From Hydra vulgaris (Eukaryota; Cnidaria; Hydrozoa; Anthoathecata; Hydridae), in contig NC_088933.1 of the NCBI RefSeq assembly GCF_038396675.1, positions 16,076,001 through 16,140,000 of the forward strand: 64,000 nucleotides of DNA, in the 5' to 3' direction. The notes below the pieces were generated by a model. It saw nothing but the letters and a program-made list of their open reading frames with translations. It was not told where the DNA came from and did not search any database. The position numbers and the translations under genes are program-made. How positions within the stretch are numbered: position 1 is the first letter of the stretch; the number at the start of each line of letters is the position of its first letter. Below, piece by piece: positions 35,631 through 46,896 of this stretch.

Positions 35631-36642
35631 ATGGCTCCCGACAGTCTTGGATTGGAACTAAGAAAGAAAATTATTGGCGATTACGTAAGTGGAATGTCAC
35701 AAAAAAGTATTTGTGATAAATATCGCGTGAAAAAATGGATCGTATCAAGACTATGTTCCAAATATCGTTCTACGGGGAAGTTGGCAGCAGATAACATAGG
35801 TGGAAGCCCGCGTTCCACCACTTCTAGAGAGGATTCTATGATTGTCAGATCCTTCAAGAAGGATCCCTGGATATCATCAGTCGAGATACAAAAGCAATTA
35901 GAGCTGCTTCAATCGGACCGAACAATCAGACGACGTTTTGTTGAAGCCGGATTTTCTCGACGCCCTGCAAAGAATTCGCTGATTTCACTAAAAAACCAGA
36001 AGAAAAGACTCCTGTTTGCTACATCTCATATTGACTGGAATGTACAGAAATGGCGAACTGTCCTGCTCAGTGATGAATCGAAGTTCAACATCATTGGAAG
36101 CGATGGCATTTGCCGTGTTCGTCGACTGGCCGGAAAACGCCTCGATTTACGTTACTGCCATAAAACCGTGAAGCATGGTGGAGGCAATGTAATGGTCTGG
36201 GGATGTTTTTCTGCTAACAGCTAACGGTCTAGGTCCAATACATCGAAACGATGGAATAATGGACCGTTTCATGTATAAAAATATCCTGAAAGATGTTGTG
36301 TTACCTCACGCTGAATGGAATATGCCAATAAAATGGGTTTTTCAGAAAGACAACGATCCGAAACACACTGCAAAAATAGTCAAGCAATGGTTTCAAGACA
36401 ACCACCTATCGGTGATGGATTGGCCGCCTCAATCTCCGGATCTCAACCCTATCGAGAACCTGTGGGAGATCGTCAACCGCAGAATTAATCGTGAAGGTGT
36501 TCGTAATAAGGATCAACTGTTTAAACAAATCCAAAAGGCCTGGGCAGCAAGTCCACAAAGTTTCATTGATCACCTGATCAAATCTATGCCTCGAAGATGC
36601 GAGGCTGTGATCGACAACAAAGGATTCGCCACGAAATATTGA
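35631..36642 (+). pseudogene. Tc1-like transposase (DD34E) with a 7-bp duplication
   Basis: The ATG at 35631 starts a paired-like HTH region (MSQKSICDKYRVKKWIVSRL), a GRPR-like linker (GGSPRSTTSREDS) and a second HTH (QSDRTIRRRFVEAGFSRR). The DDE core has LLSDESKFN (first Asp), VKHGGGNVMVWGCFSAN, QKDNDPKHTA (second Asp) and PDLNPIENLW (Glu), with 34 residues between the last two. A tandem GCTAAC-A/G duplication (36213-36219 and 36220-36226) shifts frame after GCFSAN. Removing one unit joins it to GLGPIHRNDGIMD and the rest to the stop at 36642. Otherwise the gene is intact (about 336 residues, normal for Tc1). A second copy lies at 63617-64000. Confidence 0.92.
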
Positions 36643-36655
36643 TAGCGAAATACAG

Positions 36656-36896
36656 CTTGGTCAACATTTTGTCGAGTTGCACTTGTTTTGTCCAGAAGGA
36701 AATCAACTTTTTTTAATACTTTTGATTAATTTATTAATTTTCGTGTACAAATAATGAAGTTTGTGATGAATAAAACTTGAAGAACTTTGTCTCTAAACAG
36801 TTACATAGTTATTTCTCTAAATTAAAAAAATGCAGCACTTTTATATAAAGAAACTAAATTAGCATTATTTGGTTGCACTCGTTTTGTCCGATACTA
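36656..36896 (+). mobile_element. Right end of the Tc1 element, IR/DR type
   Basis: An inner repeat GTTGCACTTGTTTTGTCC (about 36676-36693) and an outer copy GGTTGCACTCGTTTTGTCC (36871-36889) form the two direct repeats of an IR/DR end. The outer end matches, inverted, the end at 63617. No matching left TIR is visible upstream of the transposase. Only an internal TIR-like stretch GTCAAATAACTAATTGAA (35120-35137) remains, so the left tip may be lost. Confidence 0.8.
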
Positions 36897-36902
36897 TATG
36901 TA

Positions 36903-37072
<170 letters not shown>

Positions 37073-37376
37073 TGCACTTAAAGTTAAATAACTCCGCTTG
37101 TTTTTTGAATTTCAAATGAATGCTTTAAAATAAATAAAATGGAACATAAACTGAATCGAACCATATCAAGCAACAAGTATTTTTATGATGAAAATATTGT
37201 TAATTTTTAATTTTAAAAAGCGAAGTTTTCGTTCGGAATAAGAAACACATGTTCCTAATTCTGAACGTACATATCAAATCCCCAAAAAATAGCATTCAAT
37301 TTAAAATTGTAAATAATTTATACTCGTGTAGACCTCTAAATTAAATAAAATTTAAAATTACGTTTATATTTTAATG

Positions 37377-37642
37377 TAAGGGATCATCCTTAAAGTACGC
37401 ACACTCTGAGAGGAAGAGGGGGTTTGCAAATGGCGTGTATGAGACGTGGGGGGGGGGGTCAGTAGGTCAATTATAAAAGTATGGAGACAATTAAAAAAGG
37501 ATCATAAAATGTTGGGTTGGTAGGTTAAAAGCGTAGGCACTTTTAGGGAGGTAGAGGGTACTCAAAAAAGCGTATGGGAAATGCGGTTGGGAGGGGGGAG
37601 GGTATTCGAAAAAAAGCGTACGTACTTTATGGTCGATCCCTA
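37377..37642. mobile_element. MITE with TTAGGGATCNNCC ends
   Basis: TAAGGGATCATCCTTAAAGT at the left pairs with the inverse of AAGTACGTACG..GGTCGATCCCTAAGG at the right. The interior is G-rich on the plus strand (GTGGGGGGGGGGTC). Its ends are of the same general type as the MITE at 26819. Confidence 0.75.
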
Positions 37643-37807
37643 AGGGCATAACATTATGCTCGTACAGAGTGTGCTTTATCTATTTATTCAATCTTGTCTT
37701 CCATTATTTCTTTTGTAATCAGTTAAAAAAAAATCTTCACTGTCACTGTTTCTGTCAGTGAACCACTTTTAACCAGCAGAAATCTAAATTATTAATATCA
37801 GGTTGGT

Positions 37808-38042
37808 TGCAGCCTTAGCGAATGCTCCCCCATTAATAAAATAGGTTTACCGGTCTTGAATAAATGAACTTGTTTAGATTCCTTTAAATAGTTTTTGACC
37901 ACAGTTAAAATATTCTTTCTTTTTAAGCTGGAGCCAATGTCACTCATAAACAGTACAAGTTTAACAATAAACCTCTCCGTTATTTGGCTTGTTGCTCTTG
38001 GCCTACCAACACCAGCAGTTCCATTTATTCTTTTTAATCTGA
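37808..38042 (-). pseudogene. CENP-B/pogo-type HTH fragment
   Basis: Behind a TTTTTCAG acceptor-like site the minus strand has an uninterrupted frame containing GVGRPRATSQITERFIVKL, then LKRKNILTVVKNYL and LFKTGKP, ending at a TGA. This follows the pattern of the DNA-binding N-terminal part of pogo-like transposases (GRP.. then a KxxLLxxVxxYL helix and an F-x-N/T-G-x-P motif). No DDE part follows. Confidence 0.55.
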
Positions 38043-39167
38043 AAAAATAGTGTTTTAAGAAATCTTATAACATAAAGCGGCTTCTGAAAATGACATCTTC
38101 TTATTATTGATAGCCTCAATACAAAGTTTAATTTTACTTTCATTTTTTTAATTTTTAACCTTTTTTTTTAATTAACAAACATTAAGATAAACAAGACGTT
38201 TAGAAATTCATTAAAAAAGTTAAAAGCGTTTATTAGTTTTTAAGCTAATGTTTAAAGTTTATGTTAAGTTAAAATTTTGTTGTTCATTATTTGCATGTAA
38301 AAACGCCAACTTTTACAAAAAATTAAATCCATTCCGGAATTTGGGAAATGTTTAAATTATGCAGAAAAGTACTGTTTTTTAAATCTTACAAAGTATTTTT
38401 AATTTTTGACTTTTTTATCAGATAAATAATCACCTGAATGTTCTTCTAAAGCATTAAAAAATTTCCAGTTTACACAGGGTCCATCCATAAAAACTTGTAT
38501 TAATTTAGGCAAAAACATGTCCCCAATCACTGCATTAAAGCTATCTTTCAGTTTATTAACAGTTGCATGCCCTAAAAAAGCAGATGAGAAGTAACGAGTA
38601 TTTGCTTTATGCTTTTCTATATCCCAAAAGCGCCCATAATTATCTATTTGGCTTTGCTGTATTAATCTATCAAGTGTCGAGTCAAACATGCACAGAAAAT
38701 TACATTTCAAAACATTTTTCAGAAGAGCATCAAAAAAATAGGGGGCAATACCATGAGTTATGTTATAGACTAGACAGCGGACAACCGCGATTTTCGATTA
38801 TCGATTAATGACCAACCAAATTAAAAAATTAATCATTAATTCGATTAAAGTTGTGTGACCGTTTTAATCAGTTTCGAGTAAACTACTAATCATTTTAATC
38901 AAATTGTCTAACAATTAGTCATTTTATTTATTTTAAATCTAGTTAGATTTTTTAAATTTCTAATACTCCTTGTTCATAAAAAACTCGATAAAATATTTTT
39001 TTTTATTTTAAGAGAAAAACACAAAATGAAAAACACAATGAAACACATTTTGTTTTAATATTTATTGTACAAAAATCACGAACACATTAAAAGATGGCAA
39101 ACAAAAAGTCTCTCAGTTAGTTTAGATATTTTTGTTGGTTTGTTTAAGAGGCAAGGCTTCAGATGAT

Positions 39168-42100
39168 TTAGGAATTTTTCCTCTTTTTTGAAGGCTGTTG
39201 TGTTGGCTGCTCTGCCAAAGCATTATCTTCAAGTTCATTTAAATCTGAGGTTCTTCCAGGATTGGTTGAGTCAGAACTTGTGGCAGAAGAAGGTTCAGAC
39301 TCTGAAATATCATCCAAACTCTCAGCAGGGACATCCTCCTTGTTCAAATACCACTTTCCTTTTACCAAGTCTTTTAAATGATCATAATTTTTGTTGATGT
39401 AAATCATTTTCTCAGTTGTCTTTGGATTTAGATTATGCCTATGTTTTGTCAGCAGTTTCCCTGCAGTGGAAAAAGCTCTCTCTGATGAAGATGAAGTTGG
39501 TGGAATGGCCAATACCCCTCTTGCAATTTTGGCAAGCATTGGAATTACCTTTTCATTATTCCTCCACCACTCCAGGATGTCTGTGTTTGTTCCAACACGT
39601 GGCAACAGTGCATAGTCATTGAACTCTGATCTAAGAGTCTCAATTTCCATTGAACTTAGAGACAGTGACCCTTGGGCAGCTAACGAAGTGTTAAGCAACT
39701 CTGCCATGTTCTCTTCACAAGTATCATCATTTGGTTCAAACAGCAAATCTGGTTCAACAAGGACAAGTTTGTTTTCTCTGAATTGAAGTGTGGATTCATG
39801 TTCCTCTATCAACAAGTTAATCATGCTTTCTTTTAAATCATCTGGAAGAAGTGAACCTCGTACAACTGGATTAAACAAGTGTCCAAGAGCAAGTGCACTA
39901 ATCTTTGCACCTTCCAAAGGGAATTTTTCTGTCAAAAGATCAAGTGCTTTGTTTAAAAAAGCTTTGTATGAATGAGAGCCTGCATCTTTTTGAATCTCTT
40001 TTCTGAGAGTCAAAAACAAAGATTTGATTCGCACAAGAGCAAAATCATTTCTCACTTCCTTGTCACAAGACATCCATTCACTTGTTTTCTTGATTGTTTG
40101 CAAAATGGGGAGAATTTCCTCTAGTGGTGTGATATCCCCATGAGTCAAGAGAACTTTTTCAAAATGATTTGAAATGTCATACACATTTAGATTTAAAATT
40201 GCCTCCTTCATCTGCACCATTGTTTGAATCATGATACAGTGTGAATTCCACCTCGTTTTGCATGGCTTGGGTATAACTTTGTAGGTGAGTTGTGTGTCTT
40301 GGCACACCTCAGAGAGAAGGGCTCGACATGGTGCAGAATGTGATAATCTAGTGGTGATTTTGTTTAGTTTTTGGATAGCTGCTTTAAGTATTGGGTCTGC
40401 TTCAACAGCTATTTGAAGAATATTATTAAGCTTGTGATCAATGCATTGAAGGCCTCCACTGTTTAAGCTCTTGACAAATTTTGCATTACTCAAACCTGAC
40501 CTCATGTTTGCTGCACCATCCACAACACAAAAAATCTCATCTGAAGTTTTGAGAACAGGGAAGTCCAGGGAAATCAGTTTATCAATTTCTTTGCCAATGT
40601 TTACACCAGTATGCTTGCCTTTGAACTTGGCAACTTTAAGTGTGTATGAATACAACCTCCACATCGGACAAATGTAATGTATTGTGAAGCATTGAAATGA
40701 GTCTCCAGGCTTAGATGTCCAGTGATCTGTTGTTAGTGTAACTGCCTGGCCATTTAAATCATTCTCAAGTTTTTTCTTCATGGCATCACGAAGGCAATTA
40801 TTGAAGTAGAGGTACCTTATACTTTGCTAAAGTACTGCTGCGCTTTGTGTTTGCCTCAGGATGGATGTCAAAAAGAAAATCTTTCCATGCATCAGTATCC
40901 ACAACATGTAGTGGTAGGTTCAAGCGTACAAGAAATCTTGTGATAGACATATCAATTTCTTGTTGGCGAGGACTTTTGTATCCATACTTTACAGATGACT
41001 TTTTTGAGTTCAAACAACTTCCTGTTTTTTGTGACAAGTATCGTATTTTATCCTCCACACTTTTCTTCTTTAAGTCTTCCAATTCATCATTTTGTTCTGG
41101 GTGTTTGGTTCTAAGATGGAATAGCATCGTAGATGTTGATCCATTTTTGTAAGAGAAATACACAGATAGACCTTTCTCATGGCATGTATCACATCGTGTT
41201 CTATCACCTAAAAACACAAAAATTACTATATTTGTCTGTGGCAAAGCATATGCAGGCCTAGTAATTACTTGAGTTGTTGATGTTAGATCCAGAGAACGGG
41301 CTGAGGGCTTGGGGGTCAGGGGGTCTACACATGGTATGAGGCTGTTATCATTCATTCTATGCAATTACCTTCTGTTGTCCAACAATCTTTAACTATATAT
41401 GAATCACTTTATGCACTATATAGGTAATAAATAATTAGTTTTTTAACTTTTTGTCACTAATTTTGTTGTAATGTTTAAAGATATTGTATAGAGATGGGCC
41501 GATTCCGAAAAATACCGATTCCACTCAGAATCGCATCTTTTTGTTCAATTAAACGGCTCAGCATGTGGAAGGTGCTATTCCATCTAGTTGGCTCATCTTG
41601 AATAATGCTGTGTTTAGGCAGTCCCAGAATCTCCTGAGATTGTCTCAAAAGTTTGTATGACTTAACTGAATGTTTAAAGTGTCCTACTATTCTTCTACAG
41701 GTAGCAGTTAGTAAAGATATGCGTTCATTGTTGAGGCAGCCGTCTTTCACAACCAACTGAAATGTATAGGCAAGACAAGTAATATTTGTAAACTTCCCGA
41801 CTTCCATAGCAGAAAAAATATTTTTGGCATTATCTCTTACTACTACATTGAGTTTTTCAAGTAGTCCCCAACGCTCAAATGATTCATTCATAGAGTTAAC
41901 AAGATTGGTTGCGGTGTGGGACTCATAAGGAAAAGGTACCACACCGTAACCAATCTTGTTCTGTTGGCTCCACATGTCGGTATTTATACTATCATGATTA
42001 GCTTTTTTTGCCAAGAACTGAATTTTACTTGATACCTTCTGATAAATGCTAGGAATTTCAATAGTCGAGAAGTATTTTCTGCTTGGTATCGTATACCTTG

Positions 42101-42652
42101 GCTCCAAAAACTGTAGTAACCTCTTGAAACCGGAATTTTCTACTATACTAACAGGTTGGTTATCTGTGCATATCATTTCAGCAATAAGCCTTGTAATTTT
42201 TATTGCCTTCGGATCTGTAGATGTGAGAGGCTTCATTTTTATAAAACTAATTGTGGAAGAAGAGCTTCTAGTATTGATCTCCACATCCTCAGACTTAGGG
42301 TTGAGACTTGTGAATGCAGATGCGAGTGTAGTAGATCAAGGTTCCCTTGGCATAGGAGTTTCAAAAGCAGGGTTAGGACTGGATTTACAAGATGGTCCTG
42401 CGGTAGAGCTATCCTCGCATATATTAAAATCGATAACGCTAGCTTTATCATGTTTCTGATTTTTGATTTCAGATTTATGAAAGGTCTTTAAATGCTTTAG
42501 CATGTTCGATGTTGTGTATGACTGACAAACTCTGCCACCACCCCTGGATATAACAGTTTTTCAAAAGTTGCATATTGCAGAGTTAGTGTCATTTGAGTTG
42601 ATCACAAAATAGTCCCATACTTCGCTTTTTTAACGTTTCGGCATGATAATGA

Positions 42653-42713
<61 letters not shown>

Positions 42714-43501
42714 TATATTCTGAAATTAAAACAGCATTTATAATAATAATAATACTAATAAAAAATAATAATACTAAACAAAATAATAATACTAACAGTA
42801 ATAATTATTATAATAAAACAAGCAAATAAGATTTTTATGATAATACTTACCGTCGGTAAATTGATTAAAATCGAAAAAAATAAATCAATTGAAATTTAGA
42901 GTATAAACTTTTACTTTTATTTTCAACGTTTACTGTTGTTAAGGTTTTTCTTCACAGTTACTTAACTTCAACGATGGTATTAAATGCGAAAGTGAAGATT
43001 TAACGTAAATTAAACAAAAAAAAATCTCATTTAAAGTGTATATATTAACTTAAATTATCAAGGGAGTAATAATAAAAGAAGTGAAGTCGTTAAAAAGTCT
43101 TTTAAAAAAGAATCGGAATCGTTAAAAAAAGTTGAGAATCGCGATTCTTACGATTTCTTGAGAATCGGTGGAATCGGGAGAATCGGAAGGAGAGTCAATA
43201 CGCATTATTGTGTTACATTAAAAAGCGCCTTTTAAAGCTTTTTCATTAATAACTTAAGATATAAAATAGTATGGAATTATTTATTTTGTTTAAGAAAAAT
43301 CTTAATTTGCATTTTGTGGAAAAAGGCTAAAACCATTAAATATTATTTAATTTTCTTTAAAGAAAAGTATTACATTTACATTTTGTGAAATGAGGATAAA
43401 AATCATTAAAAAATAATAAATACACTTTATTTTTTTTATTATACTTAAACAAAAATCTTACCTTCACATTTTGTGAAATATTGCCAAATCAAAGACGGCA
43501 T
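39168..43501 (-). CDS. hAT transposase with BED zinc finger (two exons, one frameshift)
   Basis: Exon 1 is 43501-43462 (MPSLIWQYFTKCE) with a GTAAG donor. The acceptor TTTTTAG at 41208 joins G|GT in frame to DRTRCDTCHEKG, completing a BED finger (C-x2-C ... FHLRTKH). The body follows: HTRFLVRLNLP-type region, DAWKDFLF, then after a one-base frameshift near 40805 the 537-codon frame (40781-39168): TLTTDHWTS (first Asp), CVVDGAANM (second Asp), QCIDHKLNNIL (CxxH), CKTRWNS, and the C-terminal dimerisation block ILEWWRNN..IPPTSSSSERAFSTAG with the catalytic Glu. The C-terminus is acidic/Ser-rich with a KKRKNS end. About 690 residues; apart from the single frameshift it is intact, so the insertion is fairly young. 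Confidence 0.9.
41475..42644 (-). pseudogene. BED-hAT transposase, truncated (ZBED-like)
   Basis: The start MPKR (ATG at 42644) is followed by a TAA and then SEVWDYFVINSNDTNSAIC and NMLKHLKTFHK, a BED finger. A spacer with one more stop leads to the open frame 42284-41475: DPKAIKITRLIAEMICTDNQ, GFKRLLQFLEPRYTIPSRKY, VVVRDNAKNIFSAMEV, CLAYTFQLVVKDG, CRRIVGHFKHS, QDEPTRWNSTFHML. It then runs into terminal sequence, so the C-terminal dimerisation block is missing: an internally deleted, inactive copy. Confidence 0.8.
41487..43195 (-). mobile_element. Second hAT element nested in the intron of the first
   Basis: The low end begins TAGAGATGGGCCGATTCCG, and the high end (43100-43195) is made of GAATCGG-rich sequence in inverse orientation (GGAGAATCGGAAGG). 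Boundaries are approximate because no clean 8-bp duplication could be read. It lies wholly between exon 1 and exon 2 of the larger hAT transposase. Confidence 0.6.
42655..42711. repeat. (TA)n microsatellite
   Basis: About 55 bp TA repeat within the nested hAT element, upstream of its BED exon. Confidence 0.97.
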
Positions 43502-44800
43502 TTTCTTCTCACTTTTTACAGCACAACCACTTCAATAGCCAAAAGTAAACTGAAAAATAATTTATTCGAGTTATTGCAGCTACCTTAATTAAAAAAATCA
43601 AATCGATTAAAAATCAAATTTCATGAATATTAATCATTTTAATCATTTAGACGCTCTCTTGTCACGCGATCGTTTATAGAAAACTCGCTCTAATTAACTT
43701 TTTAATCGTTTGGTTTTTTTTTTTTTATCATTAATCGAAATAATCGATATTAACGAATAAAATGATCACATAGGACGGTTGGCCAGTCTCTATTATAGAC
43801 AGTCTTTGTATTTCCAAGCTTGAACTGCTTAGCTATTTCACTGTCAGAAAATATTTGTTGAAATGTTTTTCCTATATTAGTACAGGACCTATTAGATTCA
43901 TGAAGGGATACAACTCGTGAAGCCAAGTTAATTTCTGTTTTTATGACTTTATCTCGTTTAGCATAGCTATAAATTGTTGTGTAAATGCTTGCAGGGCTTA
44001 TATCACTCAATGCACGTGATCTGTTTCGGAAAAATACTGTTCTTGTTTGATTTGTATCTTTTACAATACTGTTTGAAGCTAATTCTTGGATTTTATATTA
44101 ATAAATAAAGAATAGATTGGCAAATGGTTCTTATACAAACTAACGGCATGCTTTTTACTTCTTTCATGACTTTTCACTGCCTGAATGCCCATGTTACTTA
44201 AATCAAATGTTTTTTGACAAATAGAACACATAGTCTGTAGAAGACTATTAAAAACTTCTTTTAACCAAAAACAATCAGTGTAAAGGGTCTTATTTAACCA
44301 ATCTTTGCTGAAGTAACATTTTGAATATATAATACTAAACAATGAATATATTGAACAATGTTTTGACATTGTTCAATTTATAAATATTTATTTTCTAAGC
44401 AAATGATGTAAACACATTTATATAAGTTTTATTTATATACATATCATTTATATACTTTTTTTTATATTTATGAATTAAAAGTATGAATATAAACTCAAAA
44501 CAAACACTATGTATATTTAAAAAATTTGATTACAGTGATGGATAACAAAACAACTACAGTGATAGATTTGAAAATTAACTAGTAACACAATATGATAAAA
44601 TGAAAATTTTGTTCATATTCACACATTTAGTCAATTTTTCCTTTTAATCCTTCAAATTTAATCTTTTTTGAAAAAAGTTAAAAAAGCGATTGCTACAAAT
44701 TGCTTCACTGTTTGGTTTGGAAATAATATTGACAAAATATTTTTGAAAATTAGCCCTTTTGAATTAGATGAACTAAAAAAATTTTTTTGGAAACAGAAAT

Positions 44801-46528
44801 ACAATGGCTTTCATAAATTTAGACAGCACTATTTAGACGCACTCATTTTTTTTTACTTATATGTAAGAAAATACTTAAAATAAAAATAAAATAAAAGTGC
44901 TACCGCTATGTTTGATATATAGTTTAATAGAGGAAGTGAAACTCTATTATAGAGTACCTTAATTTTTTTTACAGGATATTTATTACTCATTTTATATCAA
45001 TTAACACAAAAAAGTTAATTGATAAGCTTGATTTGATTTTATTCATAAATTTAGACGCACGATCAAAAAAGTCTTATATCCTAATAATTGATAGTTAATT
45101 AGTAGTTTTTTCCCCATATTTCTTATTAATAGGCCAAATTAATTGATTTTTTCAAAAAACCTTATATAAATATTACTTACCTGGAATAAGTTAATCATTA
45201 TTTAATAAATAAACAAAAGTTAAGTTAGTTTTGCACAAAAAAGACGCGAAAAATGGGCAAAAGACGTATCGCTCAAGGTGAAAGATGGCAAGCTATTGCT
45301 CACATCAAAGAAGGAACCAAAAGTAATAGAGAAATCACCAGGTTCATTGGAGTTTCTGAGAAATGCATTCGGACAACGAAGCAAAACTTTCGTCACACTG
45401 GTGGTGCCAGCGAGAAAGCGAGGCCAGATAGACCCTTGTCAACCAACAGAAAGGACGATAGTGCCCTTTTTAGAGCTGTCAGAGCTAATCCAAGAATTAG
45501 TTACAAAGAATTGACCACAGAATTTAATACAACGCGAAATACATCTATTTCTCAAAGCACAGTCCACCGAATACTTATCAAATACAAGATTGGAGTCTAC
45601 TCTGCTTCGAGGAAACCGCTCCTGCGTCCATATGAAGAACAAAGGAGACTAAAATGGTGTCGTGAAAGAAGGTACTGGACAATAGAACAATGAAAAAAAA
45701 AAATGTTGTGGAGTGATGAGAGTAACTTTGAGCTTATCAATCGCAAATCTAACTTAACAGTCAAAAGATTGGCTCACGAAAAGTATTACACCAGGTACAT
45801 TAGACCGACTGTACAAAGTGGAGGAGGCTCGATAGGAATCTGATCATGCTTCAATTACAAAGGTGTTGGTATGTGCCAAACATACACCGGAAGAATCAAC
45901 TCCAGAATATACTTAAAAGTACTGGAAAACAACCTAATTCCATCAATTGACCTGCTTATGCTCAATGATAAACCATGGAAACTTCAACAAGATGGCGCTA
46001 CTGCACATACTGCATATTATACAAAGGAGTTGTTCAAATATAATAATATCAAGACAACACCGTGGCCTCCATACTCACCTGATTTGAACCCGATTGAAAA
46101 CATTTGGGCTTGGATTGACCGTAAATTGGCAAAGGTTCAAATTTCTACATTTGACTAGCTGAACGTCCTTAAGGAGACCTGGTATAGGGTCCCAGAAGCG
46201 ATGTGCAAAAATCTTGTTGAGTCTATGCCTAGAAGAGTTCTTAGTTGTATTAAAGCAAAAGGCGGATACGCAAAATACTGATTGGTTCATAAATTAAGCC
46301 TCCTAATGTATCGTGCGTCTAAATTTATGAATTTTTTTTGTTTGTTTTTTTAATACCATGTAGTTATACCTAATTATTACTTAGTATTTGTATTTTTTTT
46401 TTGTAAATTTTGTTAAAATTTACAAAAATTAAAACCCCGAAATCTTTTTTCGTTATTGTTTTATCGTTAAAAAACTAAAAATTTCTATTCTCAAATGAGT
46501 GCGTCTAAATTTATGAAAACTACTGTAT
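44801..46528 (+). mobile_element. Tc1-like transposon with IR/DR ends
   Basis: Four copies of TTCATAAATTTAGACGCAC mark the ends: outer left near 44811-44845 (locally rearranged, ..AGACAGCACTATTTAGACGC), inner left 45050-45068, inner right 46308-46330 and outer right 46494-46520. The left pair faces the right pair. TA lies at the outermost positions (44800-44801 and about 46527-46528). This arrangement is the IR/DR type known from Sleeping Beauty-like elements. Confidence 0.85.
45253..46281 (+). pseudogene. Tc1 transposase (DD34E) with three in-frame stops
   Basis: The ATG at 45253 (MGKRRIAQGERWQAIAHI) leads through an HTH (EITRFIGVSEKCIRT), a GRPR-like PDRPLS linker and a second HTH (SQSTVHRILIKYKIG). 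The core follows in the same frame: LWSDESNFEL (first Asp), SGGGSIGI, QQDGATAHTA (second Asp) and PDLNPIENIW (Glu), 34 residues apart, ending GGYAKY at 46281. Stops are TGA at 45691, TGA at 45841 (between GI and SCF, where Trp is usual) and TAG at 46156. No frameshift is needed, so decay is by point mutation only. Confidence 0.9.
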
Positions 46529-46862
46529 GAAAAAGGATAGTAAACTTTTACAAAATGTATATACATTTTGTAAAAGTTTATTTTTCTTTTTAATATTAAA
46601 AGTTATTATTTTTATTTCAGTTTAAAACACTTTCACCATAAAATTATGATTATTTATTTTAACTAAAAGTGTATTTAATGGTTTGTATTGCATCAGAACA
46701 AATTATGCTTTCCAGTGTAGCAGCCATTATAAAATAGCAAATTTTTTGTTATTTATTAAAATTCACAATATAAATAATTAAAATAAAATAGACTATAAAA
46801 TATTAACAGCAGTTGCCACCTATACTAAAATACTTGTATAAGATTTTTAGTTGCTAACACGC

Positions 46863-46896
<34 letters not shown>

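Larger units (their letters stand above)
38771..43792 (-). mobile_element. 5.0-kb hAT transposon with 8-bp target duplication
   Basis: Ends TAGACAGCGGACAACCGCGA (38771) and inverted TAGAGACTGGCCAACCGTCC (from 43792) are flanked by the perfect 8-bp duplication TTATAGAC (38763-38770 and 43793-43800). Subterminal regions are rich in ATCGATTA / TTAATCG motifs on both sides. It contains a two-exon BED-hAT transposase and a second hAT element in the intron. Confidence 0.93.
38399..44369 (-). pseudogene. Transposon-like zinc-finger gene, split by a hAT insertion
   Basis: The minus strand from 44369 reads KCYFSKDWLNKTLYTD, then CSICQKTFDLSNMGIQAVKS-HERSKKH (a C2H2/BED-like finger, 44240-44150), IYSYAKRDKVIKTE, FQQIFSDSEIAKQFKLGNTK (43850-43803), and stops at 43793. 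It resumes after the hAT element at 38770 with NITHGIAPYFFDALLKNVLK, DSTLDRLIQQSQID, ANTRYFSSAFLGHATVNKL and LIQVFMDGPCVNWKFFNALE, to a stop at 38399. I recall similar orphan proteins in many animals but cannot name the family. It is probably of transposon origin. At least one frameshift or stop also lies near 44080, apart from the insertion. Confidence 0.6.

Noticed and set aside
39188-40677. Plus-strand frames across the hAT transposase
   Set aside because: Antisense shadows of the long minus-strand transposase frame, which has clear hAT motifs.
44668-44883. 71-codon plus-strand frame
   Set aside because: It runs across the left TIR of the Tc1 element at 44801 and shows no protein-like motif.
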